Shown: positions 36,301-44,438, counted from the first letter of the stretch. The stretch is DNA of 64,000 nucleotides from Mycolicibacter minnesotensis (GCF_010731755.1 NZ_AP022589.1:1736001-1800000); one strand, 5' to 3'. A program made the numbers and translations. The notes: a model not told the origin generated them from the letters alone.

Positions 36301-37596
36301 TTCGAGGAGCAGGTGAGCGTTGTTGCCACCGAACCCGAAGTTGTTGACCGCGGCACGGCGCGGACCGTCGCAGTCCCAGGGCTCGGCATCGGTGAGCAGC
36401 CGGAAAGGCGAGTCGGCGAGGAAGGGCAGCGGATCATCGGCGTGCAGAGTCGGGGGCCGCACACCGGCACGCATCGCCGCCAGTACCTTGATTGCGCCCG
36501 CTGCCCCGGACGCCGTGATCGAATGGCCGAGATTGGATTTCAGTGATCCGATGGGCACGCCGGACATTCCGGTGAAGATGCGCGCCATGCTCATCAGTTC
36601 GGTCAGGTCGCCGCGCGAGGTTCCGGTGGCATGGCATTCGATCAGGGAGATGTCCTGGGGCTCCAGTCCGGCCATCTCATAGGCCAGCCGCATCGCGCGT
36701 TCCTGCCCGTCCTGGGAGGGCACCAGAAAGCCATGGCCGCGGCCGTCGTTGCTCAGTCCGACGCCGCGGATCAGGCCCAGGATCGGGTCGCCGTCGGCGA
36801 TCGCATCATCGAGACGCCGCAACACCAGGATCGCTGCGCCTTCGGCGGGCACCAGGCCGTCGGCACCGGTGTTGAACGGGCGTGAGCGGCCCGTGCGGCT
36901 CAGGGCCTGCAAGGCGGTGAAGCCCACGTGCAGCAGCAGATCACTCGCCCCGTTGATGCCGCCGGCGAACATCACGTCCGCGGTGCGGTCGTGCAACCGG
37001 TCGCAAGCCAGCTTGATGGCGTACAGCGATGACGCGCAGGCGGCGTCGAGGGCGGTGGCCCCTCCGGTCAGGCCCAGGGCCTGAGCGATCAGGTGCGCGG
37101 GCAAGCCAGACATGAAGCGATTGCGCCAGTCCACCCCGGACTGGGAGCCGGCTAGTCCTGCCCGCCATACGTTTTCGGCGAGGTCGGTCATCTTCTTGGT
37201 GGGATAGCTCAGGTTGCCCAGCGCGATACCGGCCGCGCCCGGCACTTCACCCGCCCGCCATCCGGCGCTGTCGAGCGCCTGCCGGGCGGCTTCAACGCCC
37301 CACCGGTAGAGCGGGTCCAGGCCGACGAGGTCGTCGGCGTCCAAGAACAGCCCGCCTGGGTTGAACACGTCGTCGAATCCGCGGACGTAGCCGCCGCGAT
37401 CCGACCAGGTGTGGTCGAGTTCGGGCACCTCGGTCGGGGCACACAGGACGCGTGCCGCCGATACGCCCCAGTGGTCGGGGCCGGGCGAGCCCAGCACATC
37501 CCGGCCGGCGCGCACCGTGTTCCAGAGTTGACTCGCGTTCAGTCCCCCGGGCAGGACACAGCCCTGCCCGACGATCGCGATGGGATCAAACTTCAC
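30316..37596 (-). CDS. pfaC: PUFA/secondary-lipid synthase PfaC-like subunit (KS-CLF-DH-DH-DH-AGPAT)
   Basis: This 2426-residue megasynthase subunit belongs to the iterative PUFA (secondary lipid) synthase family. Domains in order: ketosynthase (1-430; Cys187 in DAACASSL, ECHATGTSRGD, KSNLGHS); chain-length-factor KS lacking the Cys (about 455-770; SREQLSG at the active-site position); a Pro/Ala linker; four FabA-type hotdogs (about 930-1700), of which the second has GHFKNDPCMPG and the fourth AHFFQDPVQPG, with the catalytic His, while the first and third look degenerate; a PKS-type dehydratase (about 1740-1990; DHCPTYVIPSLP, DGALHVVP); and a C-terminal acyltransferase of AGPAT type (about 2140-2380; NHQVQVES, HX4E in place of HX4D). 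This resembles myxobacterial Pfa3, where the AGPAT passes the chain to lysophosphatidate. ATG 37596 is 21 bp after pfaA. Confidence 0.9.
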   Translation of the reverse strand: MKFDPIAIVGQGCVLPGGLNASQLWNTVRAGRDVLGSPGPDHWGVSAARVLCAPTEVPELDHTWSDRGGYVRGFDDVFNPGGLFLDADDLVGLDPLYRWGVEAARQALDSAGWRAGEVPGAAGIALGNLSYPTKKMTDLAENVWRAGLAGSQSGVDWRNRFMSGLPAHLIAQALGLTGGATALDAACASSLYAIKLACDRLHDRTADVMFAGGINGASDLLLHVGFTALQALSRTGRSRPFNTGADGLVPAEGAAILVLRRLDDAIADGDPILGLIRGVGLSNDGRGHGFLVPSQDGQERAMRLAYEMAGLEPQDISLIECHATGTSRGDLTELMSMARIFTGMSGVPIGSLKSNLGHSITASGAAGAIKVLAAMRAGVRPPTLHADDPLPFLADSPFRLLTDAEPWDCDGPRRAAVNNFGFGGNNAHLLLEEWVEGRAVSPAPPVLPTAAPDPEIAIIGLSLLLGDGHDTASVAEHVATCQPIPAASGATLRGARMTEICLDLTQTRFPPADLKQTQPQQLALLGAALNIGEIIKGLPPDTTSVVVGMGCDAEVARFGLRWRLADDVEDADQLAVARDGVVQGWTAAGVVGAMPNIVANRLNSQFDLRGPSFTVSREQLSGTTALEMAARALRRGEIDAAVVGAVDLSCEPVHEAAARALLHADEQIPGDAAVILVLKRAADARRDGDTVYATLLVEEEPDAERLHLGTAPGAVNLSALLGHAHAASGLLHVAAGVLYGALGVWPDGEPWTSEQRCVAVELTGMADQRQQVTLTSSATKEQSATLIAPAPADTGKKPIRLNFPAHLPPVVLPPRVAVPGPNPPHQLERFMPTQLPIPPALATVAESLARLPLEVSATTSLRVETPPPAAVNEAPTPVGPVNPSAGASRSNQPVRPADKVVPAPTVKREPVGLTLDKDGLRVHSSGNISEIFGPAFAEQDQYARQVRMPEPPLLLADRLLGIDAEPAKHGTGTLWTETDVTADSWWLQQARMPAGIMIESGQADLMLISWMGADLLNKSERVYRLLGCEVTYLGGLPEIGDTLRFDIHVDGHARQGDVRLFFFHYDCTIDGVERMSMRNGQAGFFTDEELAASGGVLWRPEDQTVSGPMEVTPAQTARTSLQRADLEAMAGGEIWRTFGPGFEKAGSHTRPPRIHGGDMLFVDEVTDLDLTGGPWGRGYLRAVAPVTPENCFFAGHFKNDPCMPGTLMYEATMQTMAIYMTALGMTLDCDGWRFEPVPFETYKLRCRGQVTPQSREVVYEVFVREVIAGPEPTLFADLLCTVDGLPAFHCERMGLKLSPGWPMDTGAAELEGYVEPKPVAEVNGFRYDYQAMLASAIAKPSMAFGPLFEKFDSPRKAARLPGPPYHFMSRVTELVGETGVMKAGAEVVVEYDVPADAWYFVQNGAANGHETMPNAVLMEVALQPCGWLASYVGCPLDGEADLFFRNLDGTGTQHREVTPATGTLRIKVKLKSLAKAAGTIIVAFDGEVLDDDGPVYTFDTVFGYFKREALQNQVGLPVSDAQRAALAQASVAPAVDLTTQPAEFFGAGARLAEPMLLMVDRVTGRWPSGGAAGLGQWRGVKDVNPGEWYFKAHFFQDPVQPGSLGIEMLLQLLQFGMLDLGLGKEAGPSARFEPAALHDAMTWRYRGQIIPTNKQITAQVEITRIVREDAGILAVAEASLWVDDKRIYTASNLGMRIVVGTGEQRSPAQAAAIPTTAVAPAPAAVATTTTMDVTLDPATDAWVVDHCPTYVIPSLPMMSVMDLFAQAAVRATGGAKVVEVTDVQMVRWVVVDAPKQLRVVLEQLPECGRFRGRLEVWRDAPRAELSRWEIHAHAHVVTAASYTGEPELPAPLDGAVPYADPYDGTVFHGPAFATLIDGARIGRNGSSGTLAIDRCAVPIGELQPGLLDGALHVVPHTAMSVWTSGTADPASYAHALDPDVGFPRRILSARFYAETPVAGTVDVQARFVGFDDDEGRMPTFDLWLSAGGRPWARIRMAEFLLSKGPLAEVGGPERRAFMGERRAVPGLSLSERLGRGVLALDAARMATLDWFKGTLQAVYGSDAQGDALMVEIATKEAVADAVHNAIHPCQVQVVDGQVSCPALPLERITVEVETLGPGACRARATSVTDWEPIRAWWTQSAGMPDGWFGELALGAVLARYVRHVVVTDPAAMAAVYGRPVLVLANHQVQVESLLGTTIGSWLTGTKVVTIGHAKHETGWVGNLLRMIDAAAGKELGHLRYFDQQQPQEFFALVDELKREAASLGVSVMVHADGTRSVSSGQRVERLTSTLLDMALEMSMPIVPLYFAGGLPEEPLPHKLEVPYGHTAQDYIFGRPILPEELRGMPYAELRRYVMDAINGLAPFSDAPHAPNYDVESRITAAAPGASPLESVWFCIEDALDALPVDWRNLVSDGEWEMVRAGEASPS

Positions 37597-37617
37597 TTCG
37601 TATCAGCCGCCGTCGAA

Positions 37618-40600
37618 TCAGCCGCCGTACGGATACAACTCGAGTCGTTTGAGACTGACCACCAGCTGGTCGTCCGCGTCGATCAGGTCGAGGTCGCACA
37701 CGGCGCGGCTGGTCTTGGCTTCCCCTCCACTGAGCACGCATCGTAATCCAGCGCCCAGAGGACCGGAACCGTAGCGCACGATCTCGCCGATACGCAGCGG
37801 AAGGACGTTGCGGCCCAGCAGCTCGTAGCTCCAGACCAGTGCTGCCTGAAGGCAGCCGTCGAGGGCGGCCGGGTCGGTGGCCCAGCCCTCCCCCACCCAG
37901 CCCACCGACGTCAGCCCGTGCAGGTCGGCGACCGCGGTCGTCTCAGCGCAGTCCATTCCGTCGAGCACCTGGAATGCCGGCCCGTGGAACAGGGCTCCAC
38001 CGGTGTAGCAGGCCGAGCGGTCCAACCCACGGATTCCCGGCGCTGTCACCTGCACGCTGGGCACCGCGGCTGCGCTGGAACGCATTTCGATGGTGGCCGA
38101 GTAGTAAGCGGTCGAACCTTCGATGTCGGAAAGCGTCATGGTCAGCAGTTCGGGCCGCTCCTCGGTGGGAACGCAACGCACAAGCAGGGGGTTGCCGTGC
38201 TTCTCGAATTCGTAGAGCGTCACGCCGCGCAGCACCTTGAGGTCTAGCACCCGGTCCACGTGGTGGCCGGGCCGCAACGCCTCGGCCATCCGGATGAACC
38301 ATTCGAGCGCCTGGACCACGGGCAGCACTACATTGCCCTGGACTCGGTGATCGAGCAGGTAGGGCTGCCGAGCAACGTGTGCGAGCACTCGCGCGACTCG
38401 GCCCTCGGGCGGAATCGGATGCGTGGGCAGGCCCGCCAGCACGCCGTCGCCCAGCGTCACCTCCGGGCTCGCGGTATCACCGTCGAGAACTTCGGCGACA
38501 AATGCGCGGGCACCGTCGGCGAGCGGAATCAACGAGATGCCGCGCGACTCGAACATTGCCTTGAGCCCCGGGGTCACCATGCCGGAATCCCAAGGACCCC
38601 AGCCCAAGGCGCGGACCAGGCAGGCGGGGCCGCGGCGCGCCTGTTCGGCCAGGGCCACCTTGTTGAGGATTTCATTGGCCATGGCGTAGTCGCTTTGGCC
38701 GACGTTTCCGCTGCGCGCGGCTACCGACGAGAACAGACAGATGACTTTGAGCGCGTCGCCCGCCGTCGCATCCAGCAGAGCGCAGGCTCCACCGACCTTG
38801 GTCTCGAAGACCCGGTCGAAACCGTCGAGGGTCTTCTTGTGCAACGGCGCATCGGCCAGCACGCCCGCCCCATGCACCAGGCCGGTAATGGGACCGAATT
38901 CGTTGCGCACGGTGTCCAGCAAAGCGCCCAGCTGCGTGGCATCACGGACATCGGCTGCGGCGTAGCGGACGCGGGAGCCGGCCGCGGTCAGCGCGGCCAG
39001 GGTCGCCCGGACCTCGCGGTCGGCCAGGATGCGTTGCGCCTGCTGCTCCAGCTGCTTGGGCGTGACCTTGAGGCCTTGCGCGGCAGCTGCGGCCAGCAGT
39101 GCCCGCTTGAGTTCTGCATCGGTGGCAAGCCCCGCAACCTCCGGCGGTTCGTCGCTGAGTTCGGTGCGCCCGATCAACACGAATGCCGCCTGGGTCTGCT
39201 GCGCCAGGGCGATCACCGAACCGGCGGTCACACCGCGGGCGCCGCCAGAGACCACGATCACGTCGGCCGAGCCGATCCGGTGGGTGCGGCTGGTGACCTG
39301 CTGCTCGCCCGCGACCACCGTGATTCGGCCGTGTGAGCTGCCGAGGCCCACTTCGAGTTCCGCACCGCCGGAGAGGAGTTCGTCGGCGATCCGCTCGGCG
39401 ACGCCCACCGGCGACTGTGTCCCAACGGCGATGTCGATCGCCTTGACCTGCGCGCTGGTCCATTCCTGGGCGGCGGTCTTGGCCAGGGCGCCGATACCGC
39501 CCGACCACGCCCGCAGCCCGGGGTCGGTCAGGAAGCCGAAGGTACCGCCGGTGTCTTGAACGGTGACGAAGACCCCACCGCGCTCGGCGAATGACGCTGC
39601 GACGCGCTGCGCGTCGGCGAACAGCACCCGGTTGACGGCCAGCGCCTCTTCGCGGCTGGCGACCGGCCGCAGTCCACCGAGATGGACGACCGCCTCGGTG
39701 TCGGCGCCGGGCTCGGCGACGAGAGTGGCGCCGATGCCGTGGGTGCGCAGAATCGCGGCCAGGGCCTCGGCCGTCTCAGTCAATGCGGCCTGGGCCGCCG
39801 GTGCCGTCACGATCTCGACGGTCCTGGCGGTGTACAGACCGGGCATGCCCATCCCGCTCACCGGAGCGGCGGTGGCGCCTACCGCGTAGCGCGCCACCTC
39901 CGCTCCGGTCAACTCAAAAGGGGCGCGATCACCTGCCGCCAATCCGTTGGGCACCACCAGATCCGGTGGCGAGGAACCCATCAGGGACTGCAGGTAATCC
40001 ACGATCTCCTGCAACGTCACCAACGCCGCCATCGTCGCCGTCTCCACCTCAGGCAACGACGGAACACGATCCTGCACCGCCGACAAGATCTCCACCCGCT
40101 TGATCGAGTCGATCCCCAGATCGGCTTCCAGAGCCATCGACAGATCCAGCATCTCCACCGGATAACCCGTCTTGTCAGCAACCACCGCCAACATGTCCCC
40201 CACCAGATCCACACCCGCAACGGGCGCCGAAGCAGCAGGAGCAAGGGCAGGCACCACCGGCGCAGCCACCGCGACAGGAGCAGGCACCGGAGCGGCCGGA
40301 GCAGCCACCGGACCCATCAGGGACTGCAGGTAATCCACGATCTCCTGCAACGTCACCAACGCCGCCATCGTCGCCGTCTCCACCTCAGGCAACGACGGAA
40401 CACGATCCTGCACCGCCGACAAGATCTCCACCCGCTTGATCGAGTCGATCCCCAGATCGGCTTCCAGAGCCATCGACAGATCCAGCATCTCCACCGGATA
40501 ACCCGTCTTGTCAGCAACCACCGCCAACATGTCCCCCACCAGATCCACACCCGCAACGGGCGCCGGAGCAGCAGGAGCAAGGGCAGGCGCCACCGGCGCA

Positions 40601-40623
40601 GCCACCGCGACAGGAGCAGGCAC
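37618..40623 (-). CDS. pfaA: PfaA C-terminal part: ACP-ACP-KR-DH (split by frameshift)
   Basis: This 1001-residue frame carries the second half of PfaA. After an Ala/Pro linker come two identical ACPs (phosphopantetheine Ser in LGIDSIKRVEIL, about residues 58 and 170), a ketoreductase (VIVVSGGARGVTAGS about 455; LVHGAGVLAD; SDYAMANEILNK with the Tyr/Asn pair, about 550-690) and a product-template/PKS-type dehydratase hotdog (about 745-990; LLDHRVQGNVVLP, DGCLQAAL). The first codon, GTG 40623, lies in the linker after ACP1 and has no ribosome-binding site, so this is very likely not a gene of its own but the continuation of the KS-MAT-ACP1 frame, separated from it by a 4-bp deletion at about 40638. 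It ends 22 bp before pfaC. Confidence 0.82.
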   Translation of the reverse strand: MPAPVAVAAPVAPALAPAAPAPVAGVDLVGDMLAVVADKTGYPVEMLDLSMALEADLGIDSIKRVEILSAVQDRVPSLPEVETATMAALVTLQEIVDYLQSLMGPVAAPAAPVPAPVAVAAPVVPALAPAASAPVAGVDLVGDMLAVVADKTGYPVEMLDLSMALEADLGIDSIKRVEILSAVQDRVPSLPEVETATMAALVTLQEIVDYLQSLMGSSPPDLVVPNGLAAGDRAPFELTGAEVARYAVGATAAPVSGMGMPGLYTARTVEIVTAPAAQAALTETAEALAAILRTHGIGATLVAEPGADTEAVVHLGGLRPVASREEALAVNRVLFADAQRVAASFAERGGVFVTVQDTGGTFGFLTDPGLRAWSGGIGALAKTAAQEWTSAQVKAIDIAVGTQSPVGVAERIADELLSGGAELEVGLGSSHGRITVVAGEQQVTSRTHRIGSADVIVVSGGARGVTAGSVIALAQQTQAAFVLIGRTELSDEPPEVAGLATDAELKRALLAAAAAQGLKVTPKQLEQQAQRILADREVRATLAALTAAGSRVRYAAADVRDATQLGALLDTVRNEFGPITGLVHGAGVLADAPLHKKTLDGFDRVFETKVGGACALLDATAGDALKVICLFSSVAARSGNVGQSDYAMANEILNKVALAEQARRGPACLVRALGWGPWDSGMVTPGLKAMFESRGISLIPLADGARAFVAEVLDGDTASPEVTLGDGVLAGLPTHPIPPEGRVARVLAHVARQPYLLDHRVQGNVVLPVVQALEWFIRMAEALRPGHHVDRVLDLKVLRGVTLYEFEKHGNPLLVRCVPTEERPELLTMTLSDIEGSTAYYSATIEMRSSAAAVPSVQVTAPGIRGLDRSACYTGGALFHGPAFQVLDGMDCAETTAVADLHGLTSVGWVGEGWATDPAALDGCLQAALVWSYELLGRNVLPLRIGEIVRYGSGPLGAGLRCVLSGGEAKTSRAVCDLDLIDADDQLVVSLKRLELYPYGG

Positions 40624-40938
40624 CGGAGCGGCCGGAGCACCGGACCCATCAGGGACTGCAGGTAATCCACGATCTCCTGCAACGTCACCAACGCCGCCAT
40701 CGTCGCCGTCTCCACCTCAGGCAACGACGGAACACGATCCTGCACCGCCGACAAGATCTCCACCCGCTTGATCGAGTCGATCCCCAGATCGGCTTCCAGA
40801 GCCATCGACAGATCCAGCATCTCCACCGGATAACCCGTCTTGTCAGCAACCACCGCCAACATGTCCCCCACCAGATCCACACCCGCAACGGGCGCCGGAG
40901 CAGCAGGAGCAAGGGCAGGCGCCACCGGCGCAGCCACC
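39977..40938. repeat. Tandem ACP-coding repeats (3 copies, 336/332/partial bp)
   Basis: Three copies of an ACP-plus-linker unit lie head to tail, starting at 39977, 40313 and 40645. Reading by eye, the ACP core (about 240 bp) is identical in all three, silent sites included. The linkers of the first two differ only by two substitutions and a 4-bp gap: unit 39977-40312 is 336 bp (112 codons) but unit 40313-40644 is 332 bp. The third copy departs from the others after about 40938. Such identity points to recent duplication or gene conversion. It also makes the region prone to assembly error. Confidence 0.92.
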
Positions 40939-43900
40939 GGAGCCGGAGCCGGCGGGGCCGGCATGGTGGCGACCGGAGTGGGAGCCGCCGCGGGCGCAGG
41001 CGCCGGAGCAGGCGGTGCACTGTAGGACGCAACCGGTGCCGACGGGGGCGCCGGCATTACCTGCGTGCCGTTGGTCACCGGCGCGGCGGGCGGCGCGGCA
41101 GGTGCGGCCGGAGGTGCAGGCGGCGCGGCAGGTGGCGCAGGCGGCGCCACGGTGCCCGCACCGTTGTGCACCGGGGCGGCCACCGGGTGAGCCGGGGCAG
41201 CCGCTACGCCGTAGGTGGCCACCGGCTGCGGCGGCACCACCGCGGTCGCGGTGGGGAACGCCAGCTGGGCTACCGGCATCGGCGTCATTCCCGCGCTCGA
41301 GACGAGGGTCTGCAGCAAGCCCTGCAAGTGGGCGATGGTCTGCTGCATGCTGCCGAGGGCACCGACCATGTGCGTGACCATCTCGGCACCTGGACCGGAC
41401 ACCAGGGGCGAGGTGACCATGGGGACCTGCGCAGCCTGAACCGGGACCGGGACGTGCGTCGGGACATGTGCCGGCAGACCGTTCGCTACAGGAACGATTG
41501 GGTCAACTGCTGTCATCGTGGGCTCCGATACGGTCGGGTGTCCGTTGTGGTCACTGCGGGGGTTGGGCTTCTCAAATTTTTCGGACTTCTGAGCGGGCCG
41601 GGACACCGGCTCGTCGTTGATTTCGGGTCGGCCGAAGTTGGTGCCGCTGAGCTTGATCGTCAGCTTCGGTGCCGGGCGGGTCCGGGGATCGTCTCCGTGG
41701 CGGTAGTCGGCCCACAGTGCCTGGAAGTTCATCGGGACGCCGGCAGCCACGAGCTGGGCCAGGCCCATCCACAGCGATCGGATCCCATTGCGCCCCTTGG
41801 CGTCGAGGGCGACAGCGACGTGGTCCTGACCGGCCAGGCACTTGCCGACGAGGTTGGTGAGCACACTGCCCGGTCCCACCTCGACGAAGGTGCGGGCGCC
41901 CGCGGACCACATGGCCTGAACCTGCTCGACGAACCGGACCGGCTGAGCGATCTGGTTGGCCAGCGTGGCCTGCATCTGCTCGGCGCTGCCGCCGTAGGGT
42001 GCCGCGGTCGCATTGGCGTAGACGGGCACCTGCGGCACCCCGAACGGGATCCCCGCCAGGTATGCGCCGAACGGCGCCGCCGCCGAACTGACGATCTCGG
42101 AGTGGAAGGCGGTGGCGACATCGAGGAGCCGCGCATTCATGCCGGCCGCACCGAAACGCTGTGCGGCGTCGGCGATCGCCGCACTGTCACCGGAGAGCAC
42201 CACCTGGTTGGGGGCGTTGTGGTTGGCGATGACGACCGACAGTCCCCACTCGCCCAGCAGGCGGCTGACCTGCTCGGCGGGCGCGGTCACCGCACACATC
42301 GCGCCGTCGCTGCTGGCGGCCGCCTGGGCCATCAGCGCGCCGCGCGCACGTGCGATCAGCAGTGCGACGTCGTCACTGATCACTCCCGCCGCGCACAGGG
42401 CGCTGACCTCACCGAAGCTGTGGCCCCCGACGGAGACCGGCGCGATGCCCAGCGAACGGACCACCGACATCAGGCTCAGGCTGTGTGCGCCGATACCGGG
42501 CTGCGCCCACTCGGTCTTGGTCAGCTCGGCAGCCTGCGCCGCCCGGTCCTCGTCGGTGAACGCGGTCTTGGGCCAGACCACCTGGTGCAGGTCGCGGTCT
42601 GCGTTGAGCATGCCGGCTCGGGCGAGCTCCCACGGGGCCAGGGCGGGTTCGTAGAGCTGCGGAATGTCGGCGCCCATGCCGATGTATTGGCTGCCCTGGC
42701 CGGGAAACAGCAGCGCTACGGGTCCGGCCTGGCGGCTGGAGTAGTAGTAGCCCTTGGGCGAGCTGAAGGACGCGTCCGCACCCGGTGTCTGGAGTTTGGC
42801 GGCGGCTTCGTCGAGCATCGTGCCCAGGGTCTCGACGCTGTTGGCCACGACGGCGAGCCGGTGTGGCTGGGCTGCGTCGTAGGCCGCCTGCGTGCTGTAG
42901 GCGAGGTAGCTCAGCATGTCGGGCGAGTCGACCAGCGACGTGGCCAGCTCCGTCGCCGCAGCCGCCAACGCCGGCGCGGAGTCCGCGCCGAGGATGATCA
43001 GCTCAGATTCCCAGGACCGGTAGCGCGGCGCGTGCTTTCCCGCCCCGGCGTACTCCTCGAGCGTGATGTGGAAGTTCGTGCCACCGAAGCCGAAGGCACT
43101 CACCGAGGCGCGCCGCGGGACGTCCTTGTCGGCGATCCAGGGCTTGGACTGCGTGGACAGGTAGAACGGCGTGGATTCGATCTCCAGGCCCGGGTTGGGC
43201 CGGTCGACCTTGATGGTCGGCGGCAGGACCTTGTGATGCAGTGCCATCACGGTCTTGAACAGGCCGCAGGCCCCGGCTGCACCCTTGGTGTGACCGACCT
43301 GGGACTTGACCGATCCGACGGCGCACCATTGGCGGTCTTGGCGGCCCGACTCGTCGAACACTCGCCGTAGGGAGGTGAACTCGGCGACGTCGCCGGCCTT
43401 GGTGCCGGTGCCGTGCGCCTCGACCAGCCCGACGGTCTCCGGGCCGTAGCCGGCGGCCTCATAAGCCCGGCGCAGGGCCTTGGCCTGGCCGTCGGGGCTT
43501 GGGGCATAAATGCTTTTGGCCCGCCCGTCCGAGGACGTGCCGATGCCTTGGATCACCGCGTAGATACGGTCTCCGTCTCGTTCGGCGTCGTCGAGCCGCT
43601 TGAGAGCCAGCATCGACAGGCCCTCACCGAGCATGGTGCCGTCGGACTGGTCGGAGAACGGGCGGCAGTCGCCGGTGCGCGACAGCGCGGTGACCTTGGC
43701 GAAGCACATGAACATGAAGATGTCGTTGAAGGCGTCGACGCCCCCGGCGATAACCATGTCGGCCTCGCGCAGGTACAGCTCGTGCAGCGCGATCTCGATC
43801 GCGGCCAGCGAACTCGCACAAGCGGCGTCCACCACACAGTTGGTTCCGCCGAGGTCGAATCGGTTGGCGATCCGGCCGGCGATGACGTTGCCGAGCAGGC

Positions 43901-44438
43901 CCGGGAAGGTGTTCTCCTGCCAGGGCGTGTACCCGGCGGCGACGCTGTCGCTGAACGCCGTCACCTCGTCGTCGGAGAGGCCGGCTGCGCGCAGCCCCCG
44001 TTCCCAGATCGGCCGGTGCAGGCGACCACTCATGTAGCCCGACATCTCGGTGCCGCCGGAGGATCCCAGGACCACGCTGACGCGTTCGCGATCAATACCG
44101 GAGATGTCGCCGCCGGCGTAGTCTTCCAGCACCTGCTGGGCGACCCTCAACGCTAGGAGCTGGGCCGTGTCGGTCGCGGGGAGCACGTTCGGCGGGATAC
44201 CGAAGTCCATCGGCGAGAAATCGACGGATGGCAGGAATCCGCCGCGTCGGGCATATACCTTGTCAGGCGTGCGCGGATCAGCATCGAAGTAGTCGTCGAT
44301 CCGCCAGTGCGACTCGGGTACGTCGGAGAACAGGTCGGCACCCTCGACGATGTTGCGCCAGAACCGCTCGGCTTCAGGCGACCCGGGGAACAGTGCGCTG
44401 ACGCCGACTACTGCGACAGGTGGATGTTTGGCTGCCAC
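40353..44438 (-). CDS. pfaA: PfaA N-terminal part: KS-MAT-ACP (reads out of frame after about 40640)
   Basis: This is the first part of the central PUFA-synthase subunit. A ketosynthase (1-455) has Cys207 in DAACASSL, EAHGTGTKAGD and VGHTKGAAG. A malonyl-CoA:ACP acyltransferase (about 570-880) has LFPGQGSQYIGMG and the nucleophile in GHSFGE (about residue 674). A long Pro/Ala-rich linker leads to ACP1 (LGIDSIKRVEIL, Ser about 1221). After the conserved end of ACP1 (YLQSLMGP) the frame reads an Arg/Trp/Leu-rich nonsense sequence to a stop at 40353: the reading of ACP2 in the wrong frame. GTG 44438 is preceded by AAGGAGA. The gene starts 260 bp after pfaD. If the frameshift is real, the synthase is broken. 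If it is a sequence error, the whole protein would have about 2270 residues. Confidence 0.86.
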   Translation of the reverse strand: MAAKHPPVAVVGVSALFPGSPEAERFWRNIVEGADLFSDVPESHWRIDDYFDADPRTPDKVYARRGGFLPSVDFSPMDFGIPPNVLPATDTAQLLALRVAQQVLEDYAGGDISGIDRERVSVVLGSSGGTEMSGYMSGRLHRPIWERGLRAAGLSDDEVTAFSDSVAAGYTPWQENTFPGLLGNVIAGRIANRFDLGGTNCVVDAACASSLAAIEIALHELYLREADMVIAGGVDAFNDIFMFMCFAKVTALSRTGDCRPFSDQSDGTMLGEGLSMLALKRLDDAERDGDRIYAVIQGIGTSSDGRAKSIYAPSPDGQAKALRRAYEAAGYGPETVGLVEAHGTGTKAGDVAEFTSLRRVFDESGRQDRQWCAVGSVKSQVGHTKGAAGACGLFKTVMALHHKVLPPTIKVDRPNPGLEIESTPFYLSTQSKPWIADKDVPRRASVSAFGFGGTNFHITLEEYAGAGKHAPRYRSWESELIILGADSAPALAAAATELATSLVDSPDMLSYLAYSTQAAYDAAQPHRLAVVANSVETLGTMLDEAAAKLQTPGADASFSSPKGYYYSSRQAGPVALLFPGQGSQYIGMGADIPQLYEPALAPWELARAGMLNADRDLHQVVWPKTAFTDEDRAAQAAELTKTEWAQPGIGAHSLSLMSVVRSLGIAPVSVGGHSFGEVSALCAAGVISDDVALLIARARGALMAQAAASSDGAMCAVTAPAEQVSRLLGEWGLSVVIANHNAPNQVVLSGDSAAIADAAQRFGAAGMNARLLDVATAFHSEIVSSAAAPFGAYLAGIPFGVPQVPVYANATAAPYGGSAEQMQATLANQIAQPVRFVEQVQAMWSAGARTFVEVGPGSVLTNLVGKCLAGQDHVAVALDAKGRNGIRSLWMGLAQLVAAGVPMNFQALWADYRHGDDPRTRPAPKLTIKLSGTNFGRPEINDEPVSRPAQKSEKFEKPNPRSDHNGHPTVSEPTMTAVDPIVPVANGLPAHVPTHVPVPVQAAQVPMVTSPLVSGPGAEMVTHMVGALGSMQQTIAHLQGLLQTLVSSAGMTPMPVAQLAFPTATAVVPPQPVATYGVAAAPAHPVAAPVHNGAGTVAPPAPPAAPPAPPAAPAAPPAAPVTNGTQVMPAPPSAPVASYSAPPAPAPAPAAAPTPVATMPAPPAPAPVAAPVAPALAPAAPAPVAGVDLVGDMLAVVADKTGYPVEMLDLSMALEADLGIDSIKRVEILSAVQDRVPSLPEVETATMAALVTLQEIVDYLQSLMGPVLRPLRCLLLSRWLRRWRLPLLLLLRRPLRVWIWWGTCWRWLLTRRVIRWRCWICRWLWKPIWGSTRSSGWRSCRRCRIVFRRCLRWRRRRWRRW

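Noticed and set aside
40600..40660. Programmed ribosomal frameshift as explanation of the pfaA break
   Set aside because: No slippery heptamer or clear downstream structure is seen, and the direct 4-bp difference from the sister repeat explains the break better.
39977..40938. Tandem repeat that might be taken for CRISPR or a mobile element
   Set aside because: The units are about 336 bp long, encode ACP domains and have no unique spacers or ends of an insertion sequence.
41166..43370. 734-codon open frame on the plus strand
   Set aside because: It lies antisense to the KS-MAT part of pfaA. Its composition (His, Arg, Gly rich) is that of a shadow frame.
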